A stretch of DNA of 64,000 nucleotides from Nocardia sp. NRRL S-836 (GCF_001279525.1 NZ_LGDY01000165.1:124001-188000), one strand, 5' to 3'. Shown: positions 29,145 through 38,208, numbered from the stretch's first letter. Made by a program: numbers and translations. Notes: a model not told the origin generated them from the letters alone.

Positions 29145-30515
29145 TCAGCGACCAGCCAAGAACCCGAGAATGTCCTGCCGCGTCACCACGCCGGCCGGCT
29201 TGCCGTCCTCCAGCACGAGCGCGCCGTCGGCGTGCGCCATCGCGGTCATCGCGACACCGACCGGCTCACCGGCGCCCAGCGTCGGCAGCGGCACACCCAT
29301 GTGCTTGTCGAGGCGGTCGGACAGCTGCGCCTTGCCGGTGAACAACGCGTCGAGCAGGTCGCGCTCGTTGACCGCGCCGGAGACCTCGGCCGCCATGACC
29401 GGCGGTTCGGCGTTCACGACCGGCATCTGCGAGACGCCGAACTCGCGCAGGATCGCCACGGCGTCGCCCACGGTCTCGTTCGGGTGCGCGTGCACCAGGT
29501 CGGGCAGGTGGCCGCCCTTGCGGCGCAGCACGTCGCCGACGGTCGCACCGGTCGAGTCGGGCGGCAGGAAGCCGTAGGAGGCCATCCAGCGGTCGTTGAA
29601 GACCTTCGACAGGTAGCCGCGGCCGCCGTCGGGCAGCAGCACGACCACGACGGCGTCCTCCGGCAGGTCCCGCGCGATGCGCAGCGCCGCGGCGGCCGCC
29701 ATGCCGCAGGAACCGCCGACGAGCAGGCCCTCCTCGCGGGCCAGGCGCCGGGTGATGTCGAACGAGTCGGCGTCGGAGACCTCGACGATCTCGTCGCACA
29801 CGGTCTTGTCGTAGGTCTCCGGCCAGAAGTCCTCGCCGACGCCCTCGACCAGGTACGGCCGGCCGGTGCCGCCGGAGTAGACCGAGCCCTCCGGGTCCGC
29901 GCCGATGATCTTCACCGCGCCGTCCGAGACCTCCTTGAGGTAACGGCCGGTGCCGGAGATCGTGCCGCCGGTGCCGACGCCCGCGACGAAGTGCGTGATC
30001 TTGCCCGCCGTCTGGCGCCACACCTCGGGACCGGTCTGGTGGTAGTGGCTCGCCGGGTTCTCCGGGTTGGCGTACTGGTTGGGCTTCCAGGCGCCGGGGA
30101 TCTCGCGGACCAGCCGGTCGGAGACGTTGTAGTACGAGTCCGGGTGCTCGGGCGCGACGGCGGTCGGGCACACCACGACCTCGGCGCCGTAGGCCTTGAG
30201 GACGTTGCGCTTGTCCTCGCTGACCTTGTCGGGGCACACGAACACGCACTTGTAGCCCTTGCGCTGGGCGACCAGCGCGAGGCCGACGCCGGTGTTGCCC
30301 GAGGTGGGCTCCACGATCGTGCCGCCGGGCTGCAGCTCACCGGACCTCTCGGCCGCCTCCACCATGCGCAGCGCGATGCGGTCCTTCACGCTGCCGCCGG
30401 GGTTGAGGTACTCGACCTTGGCCAGCACCGTGGCCTTGATCCCCGCCGTCAGGGAGTTGAGCTTGACCAGCGGCGTGTTGCCGACCAGATCGACGACGTG
30501 CTCGACGTACTCCAC
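29145..30515 (-). CDS. cbs: Cystathionine beta-synthase
   Basis: 456 residues. The PLP fold II domain (about 1-320) has the lysine in 'NPGGSVKDR' (K44), 'SGNTGVGLA' and the phosphate loop 'GVGTGGTISGTGRY'. A C-terminal CBS pair (about 335-456) follows. It condenses homocysteine with serine to cystathionine (reverse transsulfuration) and may bind S-adenosylmethionine through the CBS pair. GTG 30515 has GGGGAG 8 bases upstream. It is upstream of the RDD gene and metB on the same strand (Rv1077-Rv1079 order, from memory). Confidence 0.94.
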   Translation of the reverse strand: MEYVEHVVDLVGNTPLVKLNSLTAGIKATVLAKVEYLNPGGSVKDRIALRMVEAAERSGELQPGGTIVEPTSGNTGVGLALVAQRKGYKCVFVCPDKVSEDKRNVLKAYGAEVVVCPTAVAPEHPDSYYNVSDRLVREIPGAWKPNQYANPENPASHYHQTGPEVWRQTAGKITHFVAGVGTGGTISGTGRYLKEVSDGAVKIIGADPEGSVYSGGTGRPYLVEGVGEDFWPETYDKTVCDEIVEVSDADSFDITRRLAREEGLLVGGSCGMAAAAALRIARDLPEDAVVVVLLPDGGRGYLSKVFNDRWMASYGFLPPDSTGATVGDVLRRKGGHLPDLVHAHPNETVGDAVAILREFGVSQMPVVNAEPPVMAAEVSGAVNERDLLDALFTGKAQLSDRLDKHMGVPLPTLGAGEPVGVAMTAMAHADGALVLEDGKPAGVVTRQDILGFLAGR

Positions 30516-30633
30516 CGGTATCTACTCCCCTGCTCCCACTCTCCGAGATAGCGGACGAAGCCTAGCTCCAGTGACGGCGGAGGTTGATTCGAACAGCGGT
30601 ACCGACGATGTCGGGAGGAAGGGGGTGGTGCGG

Positions 30634-31506
30634 ATGTTCGGATCCAGGCACCTCCGCGCGGTCGCCATGACCGCCGCGGGCCTCGGCGGACTGTCCGGGG
30701 CACTGGTCGGGTTGCTGAACGAGCAGGGCAGACGGGCCCGCGTGGCCATCGGCGTGCTGGAACACCTCTGGCCGGCGCCCGACGGGGTCTACCGCGACGA
30801 CGGCCGCGACCCGCTGCGGTTCGCGGTGCTCGGCGACTCGATGGCGGTCGGCGTCGGTGTGACGCATCCCTCGCAGATGCCGGGCGTGTTGCTGGCCCAG
30901 GCGCTGGCCGAGGAGGCGGACCGGCCGGTGCGGCTGTCGACGTACGCGATCAGCGGCTCGACGACGCGGGACCTGGTGCCGCAGGTCGGCGCGGCCGTGC
31001 TCGACCGGCCGCAGGTGGCGTTGGTCATCATCGGCGCGAACGACGTGACCACGCGGATGCCGGTGCGCGAGTCCGCCGCGTTGCTCGGCGAGCAGGTGCG
31101 GCGGCTGCGCGACGCCGGCTGCGGCGTTGTGGTCGGCACCTGTCCCGACCTGGGGACCGTGCGGCCGATCCCGCAGCCGCTGCGGACGATCGGGCGGCGC
31201 TACGGCCTGCGGCTGGCGGCGGCGCAGACGGCGCAGGTGCGGCGGGCCGGCGGGGTGCCGGTGCCGCTGGGGAACCTGCTGGCGCCGGAGTTCCTGGCGC
31301 GGCAGGCCGACATGTTCAGCTCCGACCGGTTCCACCCCAGCGCCGCGGGCTACGAGGCGGCGGCCGGGGTGCTGCTCGCGCCGTTGTGCCAGGTGGCGGG
31401 GCTGTGGCCGGGCTGGGCGGCGCCCCCGGTGCCGTTGCGGTCGGCGGCGGCGCTCGCGGTGGGCGCGTCGCGGTGGCCGGCGCGGCTGCGAAGGCGGCAC
31501 GCGTGA
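30634..31506 (+). CDS. SGNH/GDSL hydrolase
   Basis: About 290 residues. An N-terminal hydrophobic segment (about 8-28) can act as anchor or signal. The SGNH blocks follow: 'VLGDSMAVG' (nucleophile Ser), 'SGSTTRD' (Gly), 'IIGANDVT' (Asn), and the C-terminal 'SDRFHPSAAGY' (Asp/His). The layout matches Rv1075c, an esterase beside cbs (from memory). The start is uncertain: ATG 30634 or GTG 30628/30625, all behind GGGAGGAAGG. The divergent gap to cbs is 118 bases. Confidence 0.85.
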   Translation: MFGSRHLRAVAMTAAGLGGLSGALVGLLNEQGRRARVAIGVLEHLWPAPDGVYRDDGRDPLRFAVLGDSMAVGVGVTHPSQMPGVLLAQALAEEADRPVRLSTYAISGSTTRDLVPQVGAAVLDRPQVALVIIGANDVTTRMPVRESAALLGEQVRRLRDAGCGVVVGTCPDLGTVRPIPQPLRTIGRRYGLRLAAAQTAQVRRAGGVPVPLGNLLAPEFLARQADMFSSDRFHPSAAGYEAAAGVLLAPLCQVAGLWPGWAAPPVPLRSAAALAVGASRWPARLRRRHA

Positions 31507-31596
31507 GTTCCGGAATTCTCGTCACGTGCGCTGGCCGGAGTGAGCGGGCGTTAACTAGGCTCGACGGCAACCTTGACCCTCAACGAGGAGTTCGTG

Positions 31597-32817
31597 ATGC
31601 CTGAGGCCGTGATCGTCTCCGCCGCCCGCTCCCCCATCGGCCGCGCGGGCAAGGGCTCGCTGAAGGACGTGCGGCCGGACGACCTGGCCGCGCAGATGGT
31701 GCGGGCGGCGCTGGACAAGGTGCCGCAGCTCGACCCCGCCCAGATCGACGACCTGATGCTCGGCTGCGGCCTGCCCGGCGGTGAGCAGGGCTTCAACATG
31801 GCGCGCGTGGTGGCCGTGCTGCTGGGCCAGGACACGCTGCCCGGCACGACCGTCACCCGGTACTGCGCCTCGTCGCTGCAGACCACGCGCATGGCCCTGC
31901 ACGCCATCAAGGCCGGTGAGGGTGACGTGTTCATCTCCGCCGGTGTCGAGACGGTGTCGCGGTTCGCCAAGGGCAGCTCCGACTCGTGGCCGGACACGCA
32001 CAACCCGCTGTTCGCCGACGCCGAGGCGCGCACGGTCGCGACCGCCACCTCCGGCGCCTCGGAGTGGGTCGACCCGCGCAGCCTCGACGTGGTCCCGGAC
32101 GTCTACATCCCGATGGGCCAGACCGCGGAGAACCTGGCGCTGCTCAAGGGCGTCTCGCGGCAGGAGATGGACGAGTTCGGCGTCCGCTCGCAGAACCTCG
32201 CCGAGAAGGCGATCGCCGACGGCTTCTGGGCCCGCGAGATCACCCCCGTGACGCTGCCCGACGGCACGGTCGTCTCCGCCGACGACGGCCCGCGCGCCGG
32301 CGTCACCTACGAGGCCGTGTCGCAGCTCAAGCCCGTCTTCCGTCCCGACGGCCGGATCAACGCCGGCAACTGCTGCCCGCTCAACGACGGCGCGGCCGCC
32401 CTCGTGGTCATGTCCGACACCAAGGCCCGCGAGCTCGGCATCACGCCGCTGGCGCGGATCGTGTCCACCGGCGTCTCCGGCCTGTCGCCGGAGATCATGG
32501 GCCTCGGCCCGGTCGAGGCGTCGAAGCGCGCACTGGCGCTGGCCGGCCTGTCGATCTCCGACATCGACCTGGTGGAGATCAACGAGGCGTTCGCCGCGCA
32601 GGTGATCCCGTCGTACCGGGACCTCGGCATCGACCTCGACCGGCTGAACGTGAACGGCGGCGCCATCGCGGTCGGCCACCCGTTCGGCATGACCGGCGCG
32701 CGCATCACCACGACGCTGATCAACTCGCTCCAGTTCCACGACAAGCAGTTCGGCCTGGAGACGATGTGCGTCGGCGGCGGCCAGGGCATGGCGATGGTGC
32801 TGGAACGCCTCAGCTAG
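31597..32817 (+). CDS. Acetyl-CoA C-acyltransferase (thiolase)
   Basis: 406 residues of the thiolase fold. The acyl-accepting cysteine is in 'TRYCASSLQT' (C90). The catalytic His is in 'GHPFGMTGAR' and the second cysteine in 'MCVGGGQGMAM'. The N/E motif 'VEINEAFAAQ' is intact. It cleaves 3-ketoacyl-CoA in beta-oxidation or condenses acetyl-CoA. It resembles FadA3 (Rv1074c) by position (from memory). ATG 31597 with GAGGAG upstream. Confidence 0.93.
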   Translation: MPEAVIVSAARSPIGRAGKGSLKDVRPDDLAAQMVRAALDKVPQLDPAQIDDLMLGCGLPGGEQGFNMARVVAVLLGQDTLPGTTVTRYCASSLQTTRMALHAIKAGEGDVFISAGVETVSRFAKGSSDSWPDTHNPLFADAEARTVATATSGASEWVDPRSLDVVPDVYIPMGQTAENLALLKGVSRQEMDEFGVRSQNLAEKAIADGFWAREITPVTLPDGTVVSADDGPRAGVTYEAVSQLKPVFRPDGRINAGNCCPLNDGAAALVVMSDTKARELGITPLARIVSTGVSGLSPEIMGLGPVEASKRALALAGLSISDIDLVEINEAFAAQVIPSYRDLGIDLDRLNVNGGAIAVGHPFGMTGARITTTLINSLQFHDKQFGLETMCVGGGQGMAMVLERLS

Positions 32818-32852
32818 ACCTGATTCCCCTCAAGATCTGCAAATTGAAGTCT

Positions 32853-32889
32853 GCAAGTAGCTCCGTATCACCCGAACGGAGCTACTTGC
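32853..32889. terminator. Terminator after the thiolase gene
   Basis: Perfect 14-bp stem (GCAAGTAGCTCCGT at 32853-32866 with 32876-32889), 9-base loop. It is unusually AT-containing for this genome. Confidence 0.85.
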
Positions 32890-32986
32890 TCACCACCGTT
32901 CTGCCGATGAGATGAATCATCGCGCTTTGGCGTCATCCGGCGAGGGGGAAGTCCGTCCCTGCTGACGACCGAGGAGGGGTCCGGAC

Positions 32987-33196
32987 ATGCCCTACGTGTG
33001 GTGGCAAAGCGAATACGACCTGCAATGCCATGCTTTCTCCCTCGACCAGGCGAACGGCTCCCGCAGCTTTTACGAGGCCGTCTGCGAGCACTCCGTGCCC
33101 GATGAACGGGTGTCGCGCTCGCAGGTGGGTGCTCTCTGCACGGACTGCCTGATCAAGGTGGGCACCCAGCTGCCCGACGTGCGCTGGCGCGTTTAG
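32987..33196 (+). CDS. Small cysteine/histidine protein, possible zinc knuckle
   Basis: 69 residues starting MPYVWWQSEYDLQCHAF. Four cysteines and two histidines are arranged as 'QCHAF', 'VCEHSV' and 'LCTDCLIKVG', which could form one zinc site. Soluble, no helix for the membrane. GAGGAGGGG lies about 8 bases before ATG 32987. I believe similar short proteins with an MPYVWW start occur across Pseudonocardiaceae (recalled, unverified). Function unknown. Confidence 0.65.
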   Translation: MPYVWWQSEYDLQCHAFSLDQANGSRSFYEAVCEHSVPDERVSRSQVGALCTDCLIKVGTQLPDVRWRV

Positions 33197-33250
33197 CGTT
33201 TCAGCGCTCAGCGCTCACGTGTGGTTTCACCACGACCCGATAAGCGTTGT

Positions 33251-33595
33251 TCACGCGTCGCCCTGGTAGTACCCATTCGCACGGTGGCGGTACAACGCCG
33301 TCCGGGCTTCTCCGGTGTTCAGCTTCTCCAGGCCGCAGGCCGCCCAGAACCCGAGGCGCTCGTCGTCCAGGTGGGCGACGAAGAGCGGCAACGCGCTGGG
33401 GTCGGCGGCCTCGCCGATCAGTTCGAGGAGCCAGCCGGACAGGCGGCCCTCGCCGTCCTGCTCACGGTGGAACTCCTCGACCAGCTCGGCCAGGTGTTCG
33501 GCGGCATGCTGCTTCACCATGGCGAAGCCGGCCTCGTTGTCCTGGCCGTTGTGGCGGCGCATCAGCCGCAGCGCTTCGTCGAACCTCTTGCTCAT
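33251..33595 (-). CDS. Small helical protein, HEAT-like, unknown function
   Basis: 114 residues, almost all helical by pattern: 'FDEALRLMRRHNGQDNEAG', then 'LSGWLLELIGEAADPSALPLFVAHLDD', then 'LGFWAACGLEKL'. The repeated short amphipathic helices recall HEAT-type scaffolds. ATG 33595 (GTG 33598 also possible). It shares strand with the YccA-family gene upstream but a hairpin separates them. No family named. Confidence 0.65.
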   Translation of the reverse strand: MSKRFDEALRLMRRHNGQDNEAGFAMVKQHAAEHLAELVEEFHREQDGEGRLSGWLLELIGEAADPSALPLFVAHLDDERLGFWAACGLEKLNTGEARTALYRHRANGYYQGDA

Positions 33596-33612
33596 CACGT
33601 CCCCCACGAACG

Positions 33613-33648
33613 CCGGAGGGCGCCCCGCCGCAGCGAAGCGCCCTCCGG
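33613..33648 (-). terminator. Terminator of the YccA-family gene
   Basis: 11-bp stem CCGGAGGGCGC at 33613-33623 with its complement at 33638-33648, 15 bases beyond the stop at 33664. Confidence 0.7.
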
Positions 33649-33663
33649 GACAACCCCTGGACG

Positions 33664-34467
33664 TCAGTCCGAGTTGAAGTACGACAGCAGGCGCAGGATC
33701 TCGGTGTACAGCCACACCAGGGTGACCGTGAGGCCGAACGCGATCTGCCACGCGTACTTGGCCGGCACGCCGGCCCGGATCGCCTGGTCGGCGGCGTCGA
33801 AGTCGATCAGGAAGCTGAACGCCGCGAGGCCGATGCAGACGAGGCTGAAGATGATCGCGAGCGTGCCACCGGAGCGGAGGCCGAGGCCGCCGGCGGTGAA
33901 GAAGCTCATGATCAGGTTGAACAGCATCAGGACGGCGACGCCGATGATCGCGCCGGTGATCCACTTCGTGAACTTCGGCGTGACGCGGATCGCGCCGGTC
34001 TTGTAGACCACGAGCATGCCGGCGAACACGCCGATCGTGCCGATGATCGCCTGGCCGATGACCACGACGCCCTGGCCGGGGTTGCCGGTCCAGTTGTCGA
34101 TCAGGCGGCCGATGATGCCGCTGAACGCGCCGAGGAACACGCCCTCGACGGCGGCGTAGGCGATGACCAGCGGCGGGCTCGGCACTCGCTTGAACGAGAT
34201 GACGAGACCGAGCACCAGGCCGATGATCGCGGCCGGGAAGAGCAGGAACCACGCCTGCATGAGGTAGGTGACGACCGCCGTGACGGCGACCACGGCCAGC
34301 GTGATGCCGGTCTTGGTGACGACGTCGTCGATCGTCATCGGCCGCTCGCTGGTCAGCGGCGGCGGGGCCTGCTGGTAGCCGGCTTCGGGCTGTCCGAAGC
34401 CTGCGTAGCCTCCGTACCCGCCGCCGGTCGGCAGGTTACGGAAAGCCGGGTTGCTGCTGGAGCGCAC
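33664..34467 (-). CDS. Bax inhibitor-1/YccA family membrane protein
   Basis: 267 residues. A Gly/Tyr/Pro-rich cytosolic N terminus (about 1-45) precedes seven hydrophobic helices. The last region 'FLIDFDAADQAI' supplies the aspartate pair typical of actinobacterial YccA-like proteins. The family includes pH-sensitive calcium-leak channels in other bacteria; the role here is unknown. GTG 34467 has AGGAGG 6 bases upstream. Confidence 0.87.
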   Translation of the reverse strand: MRSSSNPAFRNLPTGGGYGGYAGFGQPEAGYQQAPPPLTSERPMTIDDVVTKTGITLAVVAVTAVVTYLMQAWFLLFPAAIIGLVLGLVISFKRVPSPPLVIAYAAVEGVFLGAFSGIIGRLIDNWTGNPGQGVVVIGQAIIGTIGVFAGMLVVYKTGAIRVTPKFTKWITGAIIGVAVLMLFNLIMSFFTAGGLGLRSGGTLAIIFSLVCIGLAAFSFLIDFDAADQAIRAGVPAKYAWQIAFGLTVTLVWLYTEILRLLSYFNSD

Positions 34468-34796
34468 CTGGTCCTCCTGGGGCGTTGCTTTACGCCGTCA
34501 CGGGTACAACGAGCACGCTGGGTGCCAGGTTCCCCGTCGGTAAAGCCGACTTTACCCGCCCAAGCGATCACCCGTGCGCTAATAGTGCGCTAACTCCTGC
34601 GATGACTCCGTAGCGTGATCTGGTCACGGCGTGTCGCCGCGTATCCGGGCCGTGTCCCGTAACCGGGGTCACATAACAATCACGTTCACACGCTGCGTAG
34701 CACCACACTTCCCCCTCGTGGCGGCTTGTCCCCGGGGTGGGCTACCGACAAGCTCGCACGCGGGATTACACAGGTCAGAGGGGACCAAGATCTAAA
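34468..34796. promoter_or_regulatory. Divergent regulatory region, YccA gene / surface protein gene
   Basis: 329 bases without a gene. Notable are GTGATCTGGTCAC (about 34616-34628), a near-dyad of the Crp-like GTGA...TCAC form, and a TCACATAACAATCACGTTCACAC stretch (about 34669-34691) rich in CAC/TCA half-sites. They hint at Crp-family control of the surface protein operon. No riboswitch core recognised. Confidence 0.35.
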
Positions 34797-36185
34797 ATGG
34801 GCTGGAAACGTCTTGCCGCCGCGGCAGCGGTCTCGGGGTTCGTGCTCCTGACCGTCCCCGCGACGGCGACAGCGGTCGGCGTCAAGGGCATCGGCCACAA
34901 CGCGACACAGGTCCAGCCCAACGCCACACCGGGCTCGGAGTGGCACGGGTCGTACGTGTGGCAGGACAAGCACGTCTGGTGCGTGCAGTACGCGCTGCCC
35001 GCGCCGGACAGCGCGGTCGGCTACCAGCCCGGCGACGAGCTGCTGACCAAGGCGGGCAAGAAGCTCGCGCCCGACGTCGCCGCCAACATCTCCTACCTGC
35101 TGCTGCGCTACTCGACGACGAAGTCGCCGGACGAGGCCGCCGCGCTCGCGCACCTGCTGCACAGCTGGACCGCGGTGCCCGACGGCCAGGTGCGGTTCGA
35201 CACGACCGATCCGCGGTACCTCGCCTACAACGCCGAGTGGTACGCCGCGCGGCTGCCGCAGTCCGTCATGGACGCCGTGGCGCGCATGAGGGCCGACGCC
35301 GAGGCCAACCGCGGGCCGTGGAAGCTGACCGCGACCGCGCCGAAGGAGCCGCTCGTCATCGGCACCGAGTCGGCGTGGACGGTCGCGCTGCTCAAGCAGA
35401 ACGGCAAGGGCGTCCCCAACGCGCCGATCGACTTCACGCTGACCGACGCGACGCTGGCCGACGGCAGCGTGAAGGGCAAGGTCACCACCGACGCCGGCGG
35501 CAGCCCGGTCGCGATCAAGATCGTGCCCACCGGCCCGAAGCCGGCCATCGCGGTCACCGCCGACTCGCCCGCCGACAAGCCGGTCGTGCACCAGCCGATC
35601 CAGACCGAGAACATGCAGCGCATCGTCACCACCGGCGGCGAGAAGAAGCTCAACGCGGCCGCGAACGGCCAGGCCAAGACCGCGCCCGGCGGCGTGAAGA
35701 TCACGAAGATCGACTCGGAGACCAAGAAGTCGATCGCGGGCGTCGCGCTGCGCGTCACGGCCAAGGACCAGACGAGCCCCGCGGTCAAGCAGGACGACAG
35801 CCCGCTGGTCGGCACGGACGGCAAGCCGCTGGTGCTGCAGACCGGCGCCGACGGCACGGTCGAGGTGCCGGACCTGCGCACGCCGCAGGAGATCTGCCTG
35901 GTCGAGGTGGCCGCCCCGAAGGGCTACGAGGAGTTCTTCGACCCGAAGGCGCCGCCGGCCGCGTGCGGTTCGGTCGGGCCCGGCTCGACGCTCGCGCTCG
36001 AGCTCGTGAACAAGCCGAACACGCCGGTCGTGCCGAGCACGATCCCGGCCGGTACCGAGGGCAGCACGCCGATCGCGACCGCGTCGTTCGAGACGCAGCT
36101 GCGGCCGGGGCTGATGCTCGCGGTGGGTGGCCTGGTGCTGTTCGGTGCGGCGCTGGCAGGCTTGCTGGTGTGGCGCAGGCAGTGA
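34797..36185 (+). CDS. Surface protein with putative thioester and SpaA-like domains
   Basis: 462 residues. A signal peptide ends near 'ATA-VG' (about 24). The first domain has 'VWCVQYALPAPDSAVGYQ' (about 58-75), the pattern of a Cys-Gln thioester adhesin domain. A short Ig-like stretch (about 175-260) and a SpaA/prealbumin-like domain ('VKITKIDSETKKSIAGVALRV', about 300-395) follow. A membrane helix and the tail WRRQ close the protein. There is no LPXTG-type motif before the helix, so it is probably held by the helix itself. The stop overlaps the sortase start (GTGA). Pilin or adhesin role is inference. Confidence 0.7.
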   Translation: MGWKRLAAAAAVSGFVLLTVPATATAVGVKGIGHNATQVQPNATPGSEWHGSYVWQDKHVWCVQYALPAPDSAVGYQPGDELLTKAGKKLAPDVAANISYLLLRYSTTKSPDEAAALAHLLHSWTAVPDGQVRFDTTDPRYLAYNAEWYAARLPQSVMDAVARMRADAEANRGPWKLTATAPKEPLVIGTESAWTVALLKQNGKGVPNAPIDFTLTDATLADGSVKGKVTTDAGGSPVAIKIVPTGPKPAIAVTADSPADKPVVHQPIQTENMQRIVTTGGEKKLNAAANGQAKTAPGGVKITKIDSETKKSIAGVALRVTAKDQTSPAVKQDDSPLVGTDGKPLVLQTGADGTVEVPDLRTPQEICLVEVAAPKGYEEFFDPKAPPAACGSVGPGSTLALELVNKPNTPVVPSTIPAGTEGSTPIATASFETQLRPGLMLAVGGLVLFGAALAGLLVWRRQ

Positions 36186-36877
36186 GTTCCAGGGCTTTCC
36201 TGACCGGCGTGCTGGTGGCGGGAGCCGTCGTCACCAGCGTGCTGGTCACCACGTCCGAGACCGGCGTCCTCGCGGGACGCCCGGTCGCGGACGAGATCCC
36301 CGTGGTCGGGCCGGGGCCGGTCGCCGACAGCCTGAGCACGGGCCGCGGCGCCGACCTCACCGGGCTGATCGGCGGCGCGAACACGGACAACGCCAAGCCC
36401 GTCGAGGCCGCGCCGCAGCAGCAGCCCGCGCCACCGAAGGCGGGACCCGGTTCGGTGCGGCTGCCCTCCGGCGGGTCGGCCACGCTCGTGCGGCGCGAGG
36501 TGAAGGACGGCGTGCTGCCGGTGCCCGACGGCATCGGCGAGGCGACCTGGTGGGGCACCGAGCTGGGCGGGGCCGAGGGCGCCACGGTGCTGGCCGGGCA
36601 CGTCGACTGGAAGGGCGCCAAGGGCCCCTTCGCCGAGCTGTGGCAGGCGCAGAACGGCCGTGAGGTCGTCATCGCCGACAGCGCGGGCAAGGAGTACCGG
36701 TTCCGGATCAGGCAGATCGAGACGGTCCGCAAGGAGGAGCTGCCCGCCCGTGCGGTCGAGTTCTTCGGCCCGCGTGGTCCGCACCGGCTCGTGCTGGTCA
36801 CGTGCGGTGGTACCTGGATCGGTGGACAGCAGGGGTACGAGGCGAACCGCGTGGTGATCGCCGAGCCCGTTGCGTGA
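36182..36877 (+). CDS. srtF: Class F sortase
   Basis: 231 residues. One N-terminal membrane helix (about 5-25), a Pro/Gln-rich linker (about 60-90) and a sortase beta barrel. The catalytic triad reads His in 'VLAGHVDW', Cys in 'VLVTCGGTW' and Arg in 'YEANRVV'. Class F sortases are the actinobacterial housekeeping-like type and cleave LPxTG-like signals. It is coupled (GTGA) to a surface protein that itself lacks a clear signal, so the substrate may be elsewhere in the genome. Confidence 0.92.
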   Translation: MSSRAFLTGVLVAGAVVTSVLVTTSETGVLAGRPVADEIPVVGPGPVADSLSTGRGADLTGLIGGANTDNAKPVEAAPQQQPAPPKAGPGSVRLPSGGSATLVRREVKDGVLPVPDGIGEATWWGTELGGAEGATVLAGHVDWKGAKGPFAELWQAQNGREVVIADSAGKEYRFRIRQIETVRKEELPARAVEFFGPRGPHRLVLVTCGGTWIGGQQGYEANRVVIAEPVA

Positions 36878-36929
36878 CCAATCGGCTCCGCCGCGCAACC
36901 CGTTCGGGTGACCAGTCGTCTCCTAAGGT

Positions 36930-38099
36930 GTGAAGCGGTGGGGATGGTTGACCACGGGCGTGGCTCTGGCACTGGCACTCGTGCTGGTGATGACCCTCGG
37001 TCCGCACAAGGACGAGGGCCAGCCGGAGGCCGGGCCGTTGCCGATGGCACCCCGCCTGCCGGCGCCGAAGGACACCGGGCCGGCGCCGCGCGTGCCCGGC
37101 CCGACGCCGGAGCAGCTGCAGAAGCAGCCGTGGATGCACAAGCTGGCGACCGGTGAGAAGCCGCCGCAGTTCGTGCTGTTCTCCTTCGACGGCGCCGTGT
37201 CCAAGCAGCACTGGGACAAGGTCCTCCCGGTGGCCAGGCAGACGGGTGCGCACGTCACCGGCCTGCTGTCGGGCGTGTACATGCTCGCCGACCAGGACAA
37301 GATGCGGTACCAGCCGCCCGCGGGCCTCAAGCGCGGTGTGTCGGACATCGACTTCGGTGGCAGCAAGCAGGACATCGAGGCGCGGATCGGCTACCTCAAC
37401 CAGGTCATCGCCGACGGCCACGAGATCGGCACGCACTACAACGGCCACTTCTGCTCCGGCGGCACCCAGCCGTCGGTGGACAAGTGGGACAACAACGCCT
37501 GGAACGCGGAGCTCGACCAGTTCCGCCAGATCGTCGACGGGGCCCGTGCCGCCGGGTTCAGGCTGGCCGCCGACGCCGTCCGGGGTGGACGGACGCCGTG
37601 CCTGGAGGGCAACTGGGACCAGGCGTTCCCGGCGATGGCGGCGCACGGGCTGGTCTACGACACCAGCCAGGTGGCGCTCGGCGTGCAGTGGCCGTCCGTC
37701 CAAAGGGGACTGTACGAGTTCCCCATGCCCGAGGTGCGCGTGCCCGCGCTGGGCAGGCAGGTCGTCATGATGGACTTCAACCTCTGGTACGCGCTCAACG
37801 GCGCGAAGGAGGAACCGGCGCGCGCGCCGGAGTTCAGCCAGATCGTCGTCGACACGTACCGGTCGGTGTACCGGGCGGCGTTGAACGGCAACCGGGCCCC
37901 GCTCGTGATCGGCAACCACTTCAACGAGTGGAACGGGTCGGCGTTCTCCACGGCGATGGAGCAGTTCCTCGGCGAGGTGTGCGGCAAGCCGGAGACGGTG
38001 TGCGCCACCTACACCGAGGTGATCCAGTGGATGCAGCTGCAGGACCCCGCGGTCCTCGACCAGCTCCGCAAGATGCCCGCCGCCCGCAACTGGACCTGA
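36930..38099 (+). CDS. Polysaccharide deacetylase-like secreted protein
   Basis: 389 residues. The N-terminal helix (about 5-24) anchors or exports it. A Pro-rich linker leads to a NodB-like domain (about 75-370). Motif 1 reads 'LFSFDGAVS' where canonical enzymes have TFDDG, so the catalytic Asp is kept but the metal-binding second Asp is Gly. Motif 2 reads 'IGTHYNGHF', keeping two histidines. Activity may be altered or lost. GTG 36930 with AAGG shortly upstream. It ends in a very long terminator. Confidence 0.78.
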   Translation: MKRWGWLTTGVALALALVLVMTLGPHKDEGQPEAGPLPMAPRLPAPKDTGPAPRVPGPTPEQLQKQPWMHKLATGEKPPQFVLFSFDGAVSKQHWDKVLPVARQTGAHVTGLLSGVYMLADQDKMRYQPPAGLKRGVSDIDFGGSKQDIEARIGYLNQVIADGHEIGTHYNGHFCSGGTQPSVDKWDNNAWNAELDQFRQIVDGARAAGFRLAADAVRGGRTPCLEGNWDQAFPAMAAHGLVYDTSQVALGVQWPSVQRGLYEFPMPEVRVPALGRQVVMMDFNLWYALNGAKEEPARAPEFSQIVVDTYRSVYRAALNGNRAPLVIGNHFNEWNGSAFSTAMEQFLGEVCGKPETVCATYTEVIQWMQLQDPAVLDQLRKMPAARNWT

Positions 38100-38119
38100 T
38101 CCTCTTCCGTGTTCGCCGA

Positions 38120-38174
38120 CCGCACGCGGGGAGCTTCCGCACGCTCCTGGCGTGCGGAAGGTCCCCGCGTGCGG
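38120..38174. terminator. Very long bidirectional terminator hairpin
   Basis: A 25-bp stem (38120-38144 with 38150-38174) has a single G-G mismatch and a 5-base loop. It lies between the convergent deacetylase-like and sugar dehydrogenase genes. Confidence 0.88.
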
Positions 38175-38208
38175 CAGCGGGAGCACACGGACGGGTGAGG
38201 GTGAGAGG

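Noticed and set aside
34468..34796. Possible riboswitch before the surface protein gene
   Set aside because: No recognised aptamer core; only Crp-like half-sites are visible.
36040..36120. LPXTG sorting motif in the surface protein
   Set aside because: Searched the residues before the final helix; TQLRPG is the nearest string and does not fit LPXTG or known variants.
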